This document shows positions 38,557-47,485 of a stretch of DNA of 64,000 nt, in pieces. This DNA comes from Candidatus Methylopumilus universalis (GTDB lineage Bacteria > Pseudomonadota > Gammaproteobacteria > Burkholderiales > Methylophilaceae). A model generated the notes under the pieces. The model did no database searches. It was not told the DNA's origin and worked only from the letters and a program-made list of their open reading frames with translations. The DNA is taken from NCBI GenBank assembly GCA_945883335.1, contig CAMCXI010000002.1, forward strand, positions 1-64,000, in the 5' to 3' direction. The position numbers were made by a program, and so were the translations under genes. The stretch's first letter is position 1; each line of letters opens with the position of its first letter.

Positions 38557-39572
38557 TGTGATACCCCTTTACGAACCCGTGGGTCAGCCCAAGCATAAGC
38601 CAAGTCAGCCAGCAGGTTGCCGATAAGCGTGAGCGCGGAGCCTATCGTTAAAATGCCCATAATTACTGGAAAATCACGCATCAGCACGGCATCGTAAAAA
38701 AGTTTCCCCATGCCCGGTATCGCGAAAATAGATTCAGCAATCACAGAACCGCCAATGAGGCCAGGAATTGAAAGGCCGAAGATGGTGATGAGTGGAAGCA
38801 GTGCATTACGAAGTGCATGTTTATAGACCACTGTATTTTCGGGCAGACCTTTGGCACGTGCGGTCGTGATGTAATCTTGGTGAAGCACATCTAACATACC
38901 GTTACGCACAAATAGAGAAATGCCAGCGAGTCCGGTAAGGCCAGAAATTAAAATGGGCAGTGTGAGATGTTTAAGTGTATCTAATAGTTGTGCAAAGGCA
39001 GAGAGCTTCTCTGCACCTAGCGTGTGTAGACCTGAAATAGGCAGCCAGTTGTGGCTCACCCCAGTCCAATACATCAGCATTAATGCCAACCAAAAGCTTG
39101 GGATGGCAAAGCCAATAAACACGAAAATAGTAATCGATCGGTCAGGGAGCTTATTTTGTGTGAGTGCAGAAATAACCCCTAGCGGCAGCGCAAGACCAAT
39201 AATCAGAATAAGACTGAGTACATTGATTAGCAACGTAATAGGAAGCGCTTCCTGAATCATCCCTTTGGTCACATTTCCCTCTTTGTCCGTTTCTTGCCAG
39301 AACACAGGACTTTGATGGCTAGCGAATGAGTGACCAAAATCTAGCGTAGACATGCGTTTTAGCCACAGTCCATATTGCACGATGACCGGCTTGTCGAGGT
39401 TGTAGAGCTCGCGTAATTTTTGGCGAGATTCTTCACTGGTTTTTGGGTTGAAGCTTGCCTCGGTGGCAGTGATGTCACCTGGCGCCAAGTGCATGATTAA
39501 AAATGAAATGAGACTGATACCGACCAATAGCGGCACCATCCAAAATAATCGGTTTATTAAGTATTTCAGCAT
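38553..39572 (-). CDS. Oligopeptide/dipeptide-type ABC transporter permease (OppB/YejB-like)
   Basis: The 339-residue inner-membrane permease begins MLKYLINRLFWMVPLLVGIS, typical of OppB/DppB/YejB, with about six helices and the EAA loop DYITTARAKGLPENTV (about residues 232-247). The segment of about 120 residues between the first and second helices is long, as in YejB. It starts three bases after the binding-protein stop. No ATPase gene follows. Confidence 0.92.
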   Translation of the reverse strand: MLKYLINRLFWMVPLLVGISLISFLIMHLAPGDITATEASFNPKTSEESRQKLRELYNLDKPVIVQYGLWLKRMSTLDFGHSFASHQSPVFWQETDKEGNVTKGMIQEALPITLLINVLSLILIIGLALPLGVISALTQNKLPDRSITIFVFIGFAIPSFWLALMLMYWTGVSHNWLPISGLHTLGAEKLSAFAQLLDTLKHLTLPILISGLTGLAGISLFVRNGMLDVLHQDYITTARAKGLPENTVVYKHALRNALLPLITIFGLSIPGLIGGSVIAESIFAIPGMGKLFYDAVLMRDFPVIMGILTIGSALTLIGNLLADLAYAWADPRVRKGVSQ

Positions 39573-39575
39573 AAA

Positions 39576-41243
39576 TTACTCCGCGCTCATTTCATTACGT
39601 CTAAGCGGTGCAGGAATGTACCACTCATAAGAATTGTGACCGATACCTGCAGGAGGTGCTGGGTCGTCAATTCCATTAACCCGCTTGTTAATTGCGGGTA
39701 AACCATAGCCTGCAAACAAGTAAACAACGGGACTGTCCGCTAATAAAACTTCTGCAAATTCGTGGTAAATTTTCATGCGCTTATCGGGGTTCAACTCTAA
39801 CCTACCGGCCTCTAACAATTGATCTACGTGCGTGTTGTGGTAACCAATGAAATTGAACTGCCCTGGTGCCTGCTGAGATGAGTGCCAAATGTTGAATTGG
39901 TCTGGCTCTAAACCCAGTCCCCAGCCAAGTAAAACAACATTAAAGTCACCAGTTTTAATAAAGCGGCTAATGAAAGTAGCCCATTCAACCACTCGAATTT
40001 TTACATCAATACCAATTTCCTTGAGGCGTCTTTGGACAAGCACTGCACTCATTTCGCGCTCTTTATTTTGATTGGTTAAAATTTCAAAGCTCAATGGTTT
40101 GCCGTCTTTGTCCAATATTCCGTCATGATCATGATCTTCGAAGCCAGCTTCTTTAAGCAAGGCAATCGCTTTTTGGGGATCATAGGGATATGGCTGAAGT
40201 TTTGGATTACTCCATCGTGTACCCGGTTTGTATGGTGAAGCAACAGGTAGACCTAAACCGAGCAGCACGCCATCGATAATTTCTTGTTTATCTATTGCGT
40301 AGTTAATGGCTTGTCTTACCCTCACATCATCAAAAGGCTTACGTTTTAAGTTGAAACCTAAATAGGTGTAGCTATTGCCAAGTTCTTTATATTGCGCAAT
40401 TTTGGCTGTAAGGTCAGGGCGTGCTGGGAAAATGCGTGCATATTGAATTGAGTTTAAGCTCATCGAGTCAATATTATCGGCCATCAGTTCTAAAAACTGC
40501 GCAGCTCGATCTGGGATGATCCGAGAAATTAAACGGTCAATTTTGGCTTGGCCCTGCGTCCCGTTAGGATTGCGCTTAAGCGTAATACTCTCGCCTTTTT
40601 TCCACTGATCTAATTGGTAATAATGACTTCCAACAGGATTTCTTGAAAAAGAAGTGTTGTTGATGTCTTGGTCTTGGAGCAAATGCTTAGGAAGAATATG
40701 TAAACCCGACCATGAGTCTAGGGCAGGAGCATATGGGGCTTCATAGGTGACTTTGAACGTACTAGAATTGGGCGCTTCAGCCTTTTTAACCAGTTTGTAA
40801 TCCGCACCATAGGGCGAGCGTGTCTTGTCATCTGTAACTGTCTTCCATGTAAACAATACATCATCACTGGTAAGCGCATGACCATCTGCCCATTTTAGAT
40901 TGGGCTTAAGATGAAATGTAATGGTTTTTTGATCGCTGGATACATCCCATGATTGTGCAAGCTCTCCGGTCAACTCTAAATTCTTGTCATATTTGAGTAG
41001 ACTGTTAAAGATATTCGAAGCGATGGCCGATGCAGAGGATTCTCCTGCCATCATCGCAATGAGCCCACTTGGCTCACCAGACATCGCGTCAACTAGCGCG
41101 CCACCTGATTGTGAAGGGTAGGGTTGATTTACATTAGCTGAGGGGTCCTTCTTTTGCTGGCCACAACTGATGAGCAATATCGTGATAGATATACTAATAA
41201 GACGGTTGAGTTTTTTCATCATTGATTTAGGCTGGTTGACCAT
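39576..41243 (-). CDS. Extracellular solute-binding lipoprotein, family 5
   Basis: The 555-residue lipoprotein has a signal peptide ending in LISC (lipobox). The mature part has the SBP_bac_5 pattern: VDAMSGEPSGL, then LAQSWDVSSDQKTITFHL near residue 100, then YAIDKQEI. It delivers oligopeptides or similar solutes to the permeases downstream. Its start lies four bases after the mltD stop. Linkage to mltD suggests cell-wall peptides as cargo; that is inference. Confidence 0.9.
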   Translation of the reverse strand: MVNQPKSMMKKLNRLISISITILLISCGQQKKDPSANVNQPYPSQSGGALVDAMSGEPSGLIAMMAGESSASAIASNIFNSLLKYDKNLELTGELAQSWDVSSDQKTITFHLKPNLKWADGHALTSDDVLFTWKTVTDDKTRSPYGADYKLVKKAEAPNSSTFKVTYEAPYAPALDSWSGLHILPKHLLQDQDINNTSFSRNPVGSHYYQLDQWKKGESITLKRNPNGTQGQAKIDRLISRIIPDRAAQFLELMADNIDSMSLNSIQYARIFPARPDLTAKIAQYKELGNSYTYLGFNLKRKPFDDVRVRQAINYAIDKQEIIDGVLLGLGLPVASPYKPGTRWSNPKLQPYPYDPQKAIALLKEAGFEDHDHDGILDKDGKPLSFEILTNQNKEREMSAVLVQRRLKEIGIDVKIRVVEWATFISRFIKTGDFNVVLLGWGLGLEPDQFNIWHSSQQAPGQFNFIGYHNTHVDQLLEAGRLELNPDKRMKIYHEFAEVLLADSPVVYLFAGYGLPAINKRVNGIDDPAPPAGIGHNSYEWYIPAPLRRNEMSAE

Positions 41244-41247
41244 TGGC

Positions 41248-42858
41248 TTATGCTGCCTTATTGGTGAGTCGTTGCAAGGGTTTATCAGATCTCTTCTTTT
41301 TGCTTGAATAGGCGTGTTTTGCCGTTCGCTTATTTTTTTTGCTTATTTTTTTAAAATTACCTGTTGTGACAGTACTTTTTTCTAATGGTTTCTCTATTTT
41401 CGTCTCTGGGCTTGACTGATTTTTGATGTCACTCGCTGGGATATTAATGACCTGACCAATTTTGACGTTTGGATTCTCTAGTTGGTTGAAAGACATCAAC
41501 CTTTTGACGCTAACATGATAGTCGCGTCCAATCGATGCTAGGGTCTGTTTAGCTTTAATTGTGTGAGTTTTAAGTTGACTATTGTTAGTCGATTCATTGA
41601 AAGAGCTTGCTTGTGAGCTATTAATGTTAATGGTAGCAATATCATTGTTTTTAGAATTGGTGGGCACAAGTATTGCCTGCGCGCTATTTAATTTTTTACC
41701 ATTAGGAATATCATTAACGTCTCGTAATTGACTGACGTTAATCCCAAATTTTTGCGCAATTTTATCCATACGTTCGCCGCGTTTGGTATGGTAGGTTTGC
41801 CAACTAACTAGTGGCTTATCGTAATTTGCTAAATTTAAATTGAATGTATTAGCAGCAGAAATTGGCAACAAAATTTCGTGTGCACTGCCTGTTTTAGTAA
41901 TCACTGGACGATTATATTCTGGATTTAAAGAGATAAACTCCTCGTAAGATATCTCGGCCAGGCTTGCGGCTAATTTGGCATCAATCTGATCAGGCGCAAT
42001 CACTTTTGTAAAGTATGGCCGATTAGGAATGTTGTCGATATTCAGGCCATAAACTTCAGGCTTCCTCATGATGTTTTTTATCGCTTGTAATTTAGGAACG
42101 TAATTCTTAGTTTCTTCAGGCAGTGACAAACTAGCATAGTCAGTCGGCAAGCCTTTTTTACGATTTCGATCAATCGCACGTTGAACCGTGCCTTCACCAG
42201 CATTGTAAGCAGCGAGCGCGAGGTCCCAATTACCAAACATACCATGAAGTTTTTGTAAGTAGGTCAGTGCTGCAGATGTGGCTGCCGTCACATCACGTCG
42301 ATTATCGACCCACCAGTCTTGCTTCAGCCCAAAGTTTTTACCCGTGGCTGGCATAAACTGCCATATTCCTGATGCTTTTGAGCGCGAATTTGCTACAGGG
42401 TTAAACGCACTTTCTACCATAGGGAGAAGCGCAATCTCGCTGGGCATGCCTCGTTTTTCAACCTCGACAACAATATGATAAAGATAGCGTTGGCTTCGAC
42501 CTATCATGCGCTTCATATAGTCTGGTCTGGAGACATACCAAGCCTCATGCGTGCCTGTGTAATTGGAGTTGAGCTCTGGCATTGTGTAGCCATTGATAAT
42601 TCGTTGACGTAAGTCAGTCGTGCCTTTGTCAACATTCACTGAGGGTTGGTAAGTTAGTGTATCAGGAAGGTAATTCAATACCGGATCAAGAGGTGAGCTA
42701 GGCGGGATATTGAAGCTTGGATCTAAGCCTTCACGGTTAGGCGTGTTGCTGTCCAAAATCAGAATGTAATCACCCTCAACATTAGTTTCAGCTTGCGCAG
42801 ATGTCACCAAAAGCAGGAGCGAAAGCAATAATAATGTTAGAGGATATTGGTTCGGCAT
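41248..42858 (-). CDS. mltD: Membrane-bound lytic murein transglycosylase D with LysM domains
   Basis: The protein has about 536 residues with an N-terminal hydrophobic export signal (YPLTLLLLSLLLLVTSAQA). The SLT domain spans about 130-260 with catalytic glutamate in VESAFNPVANSRS and the motif GIWQFMPATGKNFGL, then AAYNAGEGTVQRAI. Two or more LysM repeats lie in the C-terminal half (YHTKRGERMDKIAQKFG; HTIKAKQTLASIGRDYH). The tail is strongly basic. I chose ATG 42858; a GTG two codons upstream is in frame. It cleaves peptidoglycan. Confidence 0.93.
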   Translation of the reverse strand: MPNQYPLTLLLLSLLLLVTSAQAETNVEGDYILILDSNTPNREGLDPSFNIPPSSPLDPVLNYLPDTLTYQPSVNVDKGTTDLRQRIINGYTMPELNSNYTGTHEAWYVSRPDYMKRMIGRSQRYLYHIVVEVEKRGMPSEIALLPMVESAFNPVANSRSKASGIWQFMPATGKNFGLKQDWWVDNRRDVTAATSAALTYLQKLHGMFGNWDLALAAYNAGEGTVQRAIDRNRKKGLPTDYASLSLPEETKNYVPKLQAIKNIMRKPEVYGLNIDNIPNRPYFTKVIAPDQIDAKLAASLAEISYEEFISLNPEYNRPVITKTGSAHEILLPISAANTFNLNLANYDKPLVSWQTYHTKRGERMDKIAQKFGINVSQLRDVNDIPNGKKLNSAQAILVPTNSKNNDIATININSSQASSFNESTNNSQLKTHTIKAKQTLASIGRDYHVSVKRLMSFNQLENPNVKIGQVINIPASDIKNQSSPETKIEKPLEKSTVTTGNFKKISKKNKRTAKHAYSSKKKRSDKPLQRLTNKAA

Positions 42859-42900
42859 GAACACTTTCTAAGGGCTTGAAATAAGCGAAAATAGGCTGTG

Positions 42901-42930
42901 ATAGTAGCTAAATAGGGGGTGTGGAGTCAA
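42901..42930 (-). promoter_or_regulatory. Sigma-70 promoter of mltD
   Basis: On the reverse strand TTGACT (42930-42925), an 18-base spacer and TACTAT (42906-42901), about 40 bases before the mltD start. Confidence 0.6.
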
Positions 42931-42966
42931 GTTAAAATCCCGCAAATACAAAGCGAATATTATTGC

Positions 42967-43719
42967 TTAAAACTGATTTCGCATTTGTCTGAGCGTTGTA
43001 AAAATTTGAATTTCATCAGCATGTTGTAAGTCTAGAGAGCTCATAATTTCCGGTGATGAGCATCGTAAGAATGGATTAGTCGCCAGCTCTAATAAAATTG
43101 AGCTTGGAATTGTCGGGAGGTTAGCATCCCTCAGCTTGCGAGCTAAGCGAATTCTTTCGATTAAAGTAGGATTGTCTTTTTCGACAGTCTTTGCAAATTG
43201 TAAATTATGCTCAGTGTATTCATGCGCACAGTAAACGGCTGTTTCGACTGGTAGTTTTGCAATTTTCTGTAGTGAAGCAAACATCTGGGCTGGTGTTCCC
43301 TCAAAAAGTCGGCCGCATCCAGCGCCAAATAAGGTGTCGCCACAGAATAGCGAATTTGCGCCATAATAAGCCACGTGTCCATTGGTATGTCCGCCAACAT
43401 CCATCACATTGAACGATACATCTAAGTCTTTAATTTCAATGAGCTGGCCTTCATGTACTGGGATGCGACTAAAGCTGTATTGTTCTTTTTCTGGCGCATA
43501 GACTTGTGGTGAGTATTTAGCGATTAAGGCATCTACCCCACCAATATGGTCGGCGTGATGGTGTGTGATTAAAATATTGGTGAGCTTAAGACTGCGTTTT
43601 TTTAAGGCGGCGATCACTGGAGCGGCATCTCCTGGGTCTACAACAGTCGCATTTATGCCATTTTCAATCAGCCAAAGGTAATTATCTTGAAACGCTGGAA
43701 TGGGTATGATGTTAAGCAT
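42967..43719 (-). CDS. gloB: Hydroxyacylglutathione hydrolase (glyoxalase II)
   Basis: The 250-residue metallo-beta-lactamase-fold enzyme hydrolyses S-D-lactoylglutathione in methylglyoxal detoxification. The metal motif THHHADH is in ITHHHADHIGG (about 53-63), with further ligands in GHTNGHV and FCGDTLF. I chose the start MLNIIPIPAFQDNYLWLI at 43719, which matches the family, rather than the longer frame to 43794 that would overlap the divergent gene. gloB-methyltransferase-rnhA-dnaQ is also the E. coli order. Confidence 0.95.
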   Translation of the reverse strand: MLNIIPIPAFQDNYLWLIENGINATVVDPGDAAPVIAALKKRSLKLTNILITHHHADHIGGVDALIAKYSPQVYAPEKEQYSFSRIPVHEGQLIEIKDLDVSFNVMDVGGHTNGHVAYYGANSLFCGDTLFGAGCGRLFEGTPAQMFASLQKIAKLPVETAVYCAHEYTEHNLQFAKTVEKDNPTLIERIRLARKLRDANLPTIPSSILLELATNPFLRCSSPEIMSSLDLQHADEIQIFTTLRQMRNQF

Positions 43720-43764
43720 AATGTTCAATAGCGTAACATTTTCTGCGAGACTAATGAATGTTGA

Positions 43765-44550
43765 ATGCGAGTTATGATTAAAGACCAAAATCAACCTGAA
43801 GTTTTAAGTTGGCTAGATACGCCAATTGGCGCTTATTTATTGGCGCAGGAACAGGCTCTTTTTGATAGCGTGGTGAGCGATATTTTTGGGTTTAATGCCA
43901 TGCAGTTGGGCTTTTTACAAGCTGATTTATTGCGCAACTCACGTATTCCGTTTGCGCTCAAAGCGAGCGAAACGCAAGGAGATTTATTGTGTGAAACTCA
44001 GCAGTTGCCGATTTCGAGCAATACCATGGATTTAGTGTTGTTGCCGCATACTTTAGATTTTAGTGTGAATCCGCAACAAACGCTCCGTGAAGTAGAGCGC
44101 GTGTTAATGCCGGAAGGGCATGTGGTGATTGCCGGCTTCAATCCTCTTAGTGCATGGGGTATGCGGAGATTTGTAAGTAAAAGATGTTCGTCATCTAGCG
44201 CACTTTGGCATGCGCACTTTTTATCGGCTTTGCGAATTAAAGACTGGTTGAATTTACTTGGATTTGAAGTCGTTGGCACACGCATTGCTTGTTATAAGTT
44301 ACCCGTGCAATCTGACTCATGGATACAACGTTTTGATGGCTTAGATAAGCTTGGTAGCCGTTGTTGGCCGATGCTAGGCGGTGTATATTGCATTGTCGCT
44401 AAAAAGCGGGTGTTAGGGATGCGCATTATCAAACCTAATTGGAAACAAGCAAGATTGAGACCTGGACTGGCGATTTCAACCTCACAAAAAGACGACGCAT
44501 CAAGACCTGTCAGAAACAAGTCAGCATCAAAAACAAATAACAAGGTTTAA
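43765..44550 (+). CDS. SAM-dependent methyltransferase (YafS-like)
   Basis: The 261-residue class I methyltransferase of the Methyltransf_11 type has a degenerate N-terminal SAM loop. The middle holds [19 protein letters not shown] (about 78-96) and [21 protein letters not shown] (in part), the usual post-SAM motif. Position between gloB and rnhA matches E. coli YafS. Substrate unknown. Start at 43765 or at the second ATG 43774. Confidence 0.83.
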   Translation: MRVMIKDQNQPEVLSWLDTPIGAYLLAQEQALFDSVVSDIFGFNAMQLGFLQADLLRNSRIPFALKASETQGDLLCETQQLPISSNTMDLVLLPHTLDFSVNPQQTLREVERVLMPEGHVVIAGFNPLSAWGMRRFVSKRCSSSSALWHAHFLSALRIKDWLNLLGFEVVGTRIACYKLPVQSDSWIQRFDGLDKLGSRCWPMLGGVYCIVAKKRVLGMRIIKPNWKQARLRPGLAISTSQKDDASRPVRNKSASKTNNKV

Positions 44551-44552
44551 TC

Positions 44553-45008
44553 GTGACAGAAAAAAAATCAGAATTGGTCGTTATCTATGCCGATGGTGCT
44601 TGTAAAGGCAACCCTGGCCCAGGGGGGTGGGGCGCTTGGATTCGAATGGGCGATCACTCAAAGGAGTTATGTGGTGGTGAGCCAATTACTACCAATAACA
44701 GAATGGAGCTCACTGCTGTGATTCGTGCGTTACAAGCCCTCAAGAGAGCTTGTGAGGTCAAACTTTATACCGACTCAGTATATGTGCAAAAAGGCATGAC
44801 CGAATGGATAGAGGGTTGGAAAAAAAGAGGATGGCGCACTGCGGATAAAAAGCCTGTGAAGAATGATGATTTATGGCAAGAATTAGACAAAATATCCAGT
44901 CAACACAATATTGAATGGTTATGGGTTAAAGGCCACTCAGGTGACCTAGGCAATGAGCGTGCAGATGCGTTGGCCAATCAGGGTGTTGCCCAAGTGATGC
45001 ACGGCTAG
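44553..45008 (+). CDS. rnhA: Ribonuclease HI
   Basis: The 151-residue enzyme degrades RNA in RNA-DNA hybrids. All catalytic acidic residues are visible: D in [16 protein letters not shown] (about 12), E in NNRMELTAV (about 50), D in YTDSVYVQ (about 72), and D in [10 protein letters not shown] (about 136). It starts with GTG two bases after the methyltransferase stop and precedes dnaQ, as in E. coli. Confidence 0.96.
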   Translation: MTEKKSELVVIYADGACKGNPGPGGWGAWIRMGDHSKELCGGEPITTNNRMELTAVIRALQALKRACEVKLYTDSVYVQKGMTEWIEGWKKRGWRTADKKPVKNDDLWQELDKISSQHNIEWLWVKGHSGDLGNERADALANQGVAQVMHG

Positions 45009-45043
45009 GTAAAAAATAGTTAAAATTAATTGAGATTAAGCAA

Positions 45044-45757
45044 ATGAGACAAGTTTTTTTAGATACGGAAACCACAGGGCTTTATCCAGCACAAGGCCAC
45101 CGAATTATTGAAATTGCTGCGATTGAAGTGATTAATCGGCGTGTGACTAAGAATCATTTTCACGTGTATCTCAACCCGGATCGAGAGATTGACCCTGCAG
45201 CACAAGAAGTTCACGGCATTACTTTAGAGTTTTTACAAGATAAACCGCGATTTGCAGATGTGGTGAATGAGCTTCTAGACTTTGTTGCCGATGCTGAGCT
45301 GGTTATTCATAACGCGCCTTTTGATATGAGCTTTTTGAATGCCGAGCTTGGTAAAGTAGATCGTGAAAACCTAGAAAAGACATCCGGTAATATTATCGAT
45401 ACGCTAAAAATGGCCAAAGAGATGCGACCTGGACAGCGTAATAATTTGGATGCTTTGTGTCGCCATTTTGGCATTGATAACTCTAAACGTACTTTGCACG
45501 GTGCTTTACTAGATGCTGAGTTGCTCGCCGAAGTCTATATGGCGATGACGCGTGGTCAAGAAAGCCTAATGATTGATATTTTAGAGGATGAAGCACCACA
45601 AATTGAAGATGGTGATGCAGTATTGCCGATTAGTCTTAAGGTGATAAGCGCTTCTGATGAAGAGCTAGGCGCGCATGATGCTTATTTGAGAGAGCTTAAC
45701 AAAGGGGACAATCTCTGGCAAAAGACTGTTTCAGGGTCAGTGGAGTACTTAGTTTAG
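45044..45757 (+). CDS. dnaQ: DNA polymerase III epsilon subunit (3'-5' proofreading)
   Basis: The 237-residue protein has the DEDDh exonuclease motifs: Exo I FLDTETTGL (residues 5-13), Exo II HNAPFDMSFL (about 98-107) and Exo III with HGALLDAELLAE (about 158-169). The C-terminal tail binds the alpha subunit. It lies 35 bases after rnhA. Its stop overlaps the queD stop on the other strand by nine bases. Confidence 0.96.
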   Translation: MRQVFLDTETTGLYPAQGHRIIEIAAIEVINRRVTKNHFHVYLNPDREIDPAAQEVHGITLEFLQDKPRFADVVNELLDFVADAELVIHNAPFDMSFLNAELGKVDRENLEKTSGNIIDTLKMAKEMRPGQRNNLDALCRHFGIDNSKRTLHGALLDAELLAEVYMAMTRGQESLMIDILEDEAPQIEDGDAVLPISLKVISASDEELGAHDAYLRELNKGDNLWQKTVSGSVEYLV

Positions 45758-46189
45758 TGCGTCTGCCCAGCTATTGGGTGTTTCATAAAGTCTTACCCGT
45801 TTGAGCTTGAGATGGTTGCCATACACGTCTTGGTATTGGCTACTAAGAATGCGAAAAGCTTCCGCAGCCATGTTTTCCGCAGTGGGCACGCTATTCATAA
45901 CCACGGTCTTATGGTTTGGAAGTGTGTTTAAAAAATTCAAAATCTCAGCATCGCCTTTGTAAACCAAGAATGCATGATCCCAAACATCGACCACTGTCTT
46001 TTTCGCAATCGCTTTTACATCTGAAAAGTCCATCACCATTCCGTTATCCGAAGAATTTTCTTGTTGAATGATCTCACCAGACAATGTAATTTCCATCGCA
46101 TAGCGATGTCCATGAAGGTTTTTACATTGGCTTTTATGGCACGGAATACGGTGCCCAGCGTCGAACTCTAATCGTGTAGTAATTTGCAT
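45749..46189 (-). CDS. queD: 6-carboxy-5,6,7,8-tetrahydropterin synthase
   Basis: The 146-residue protein converts dihydroneopterin triphosphate to carboxytetrahydropterin for queuosine synthesis. Zinc ligands and catalytic Cys appear in FDAGHRIPCHKSQCKNLHGH (about 9-28), and ENSSDNGMVMDFSDVK follows. I chose the ATG at 46189 (MQITTRLEFD), as the longer frame to 46282 would lie inside rsgA and its extra residues are unlike the family. Confidence 0.92.
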   Translation of the reverse strand: MQITTRLEFDAGHRIPCHKSQCKNLHGHRYAMEITLSGEIIQQENSSDNGMVMDFSDVKAIAKKTVVDVWDHAFLVYKGDAEILNFLNTLPNHKTVVMNSVPTAENMAAEAFRILSSQYQDVYGNHLKLKRVRLYETPNSWADALN

Positions 46190-46232
46190 GCGATGGATTA
46201 TATCAGCAATTTCAGTCGCTTTTTTGGGGTAG

Positions 46233-47120
46233 CTAAATTTTGGGTTTGCCAATTTCTTGAGTGAGTCCTTGGTAGTAAGCAAGTCTCACTGATGATATTT
46301 TCCCTGCTTCCATGGCACCAATGATTGCGCAATCTGGCTCATGGATGTGTTTGCAGTTATTGAAGCGGCACTTGCCTAGGTAGGGTCTGAATTCAATAAA
46401 CGCTTGTTCTAACTCTTCAAGGCTTAAATGATTTAAGCCAAATTCTTGCAACCCTGGCGAGTCAATCAAATCACTTATTGCGTCTAAATGATACAAATGC
46501 GCTGCAGTGGTGGTGTGTTTGCCGCTGTCTAATACTTCAGAAACCTCTTGTGTGCGAACGGCAGATTCAGGTAGGAGTGCATTTACAATGGTTGATTTTC
46601 CCATGCCAGACTGGCCCACTAGTACGCTAACTTGTCCTGAGAGCCATTGTTTGAGAGGATTGATGTCTTGTTTGGCGGATAAAGGCTGCACTTGGTAGCC
46701 TAAATCTTGATAAACCTTCAGTAGCTTCAAGGCTGCCGAGTTGTCGGCCAAGTCGCATTTGTTAAGCACAATGACTGCTTTTATACCTGCAGCCTCGGCA
46801 GCAATTAAACAACGATTAAGCAGGGCCTCATAAAAGCTGGGTGTGGTGGCAAGTACAATAATGACTTGCGTGACATTTGACGCGAGTGTTTTGGTTTTGT
46901 ATGCATTGCTACGAAATAGCAGGCTGGTGCGTGGGTAAAGCTTTTCAACTACACCCTCCAGCGTGTCAGTCATTTTGACTTGTACTTGATCCCCGCAGGC
47001 GAGATCGTTCTTCTTGCCGCGTGTTACGCAACTTATCTGGGTTCCATCTTTGAGCTCAACGCCATATCTTTTACCGTATGAGGCAATGACTTGGCCTTGT
47101 TTTAGATTTGGATCAACCAA
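46233..47120 (-). CDS. rsgA: Ribosome small subunit-dependent GTPase A
   Basis: The 295-residue circularly permuted GTPase acts in late 30S maturation. An OB-fold (GQVIASYGKRYGVEL, residues 9-23) is followed by G4 NKCDL (about 119-123), G1 GQSGMGKST (about 170-178) and G3 DSPG (about 219-222). A zinc site C-x4-C-x-H-x5-C is visible in CRFNNCKHIHEPDC (about 250-263). The start is TTG, four bases after the cytochrome c stop, suggesting coupling. Confidence 0.94.
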   Translation of the reverse strand: MVDPNLKQGQVIASYGKRYGVELKDGTQISCVTRGKKNDLACGDQVQVKMTDTLEGVVEKLYPRTSLLFRSNAYKTKTLASNVTQVIIVLATTPSFYEALLNRCLIAAEAAGIKAVIVLNKCDLADNSAALKLLKVYQDLGYQVQPLSAKQDINPLKQWLSGQVSVLVGQSGMGKSTIVNALLPESAVRTQEVSEVLDSGKHTTTAAHLYHLDAISDLIDSPGLQEFGLNHLSLEELEQAFIEFRPYLGKCRFNNCKHIHEPDCAIIGAMEAGKISSVRLAYYQGLTQEIGKPKI

Positions 47121-47124
47121 CAGA

Positions 47125-47454
47125 CTATTTTTCGAAATGGTAGTAAGTTTGGTTCAAATAGCTTGCAACATGCAGTTCTTCATCTTCAAACCATTTGAGT
47201 CCAATCATGGTGTTGCAATTTCGAACTTGTGCCTTTAGCCCACGAGAAGTTTTGACTAAGCGATTTTCACGGGTGTAAATCGCCGAGCCATCTCCACCAA
47301 AACTGCTTGCATGGCAGTTAATACAATTTTTCTGTAACAATGTTTTACCTATGGCAGGATCGCCCCCAGGATAAATTGCTGAATATTGGTCAGCATGAGC
47401 GAGATGAGTACTCATGAATATCAATAATGCTGAGGTACAAAAAAATCTAATCAT
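47125..47454 (-). CDS. Small periplasmic cytochrome c
   Basis: The 109-residue exported protein has a signal peptide (MIRFFCTSALLIFMSTHLAH) and a single haem-binding CINCH motif (CXXCH, about 41-45) followed by 60 residues with a likely axial methionine in CNTMIGLKW. It ends 4 bases before rsgA. The ATG at 47454 has GGA upstream; a TTG three codons earlier is in frame. The redox partner is unknown. Confidence 0.85.
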   Translation of the reverse strand: MIRFFCTSALLIFMSTHLAHADQYSAIYPGGDPAIGKTLLQKNCINCHASSFGGDGSAIYTRENRLVKTSRGLKAQVRNCNTMIGLKWFEDEELHVASYLNQTYYHFEK

Positions 47455-47485
47455 AGTTTCCAAACTGGCCCAACCGTTATGCCAG

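Noticed and set aside
46190-46282. Longer queD start at 46282
   Set aside because: The extra 31 residues overlap rsgA and do not resemble QueD, whose normal N-terminus begins at the chosen ATG.
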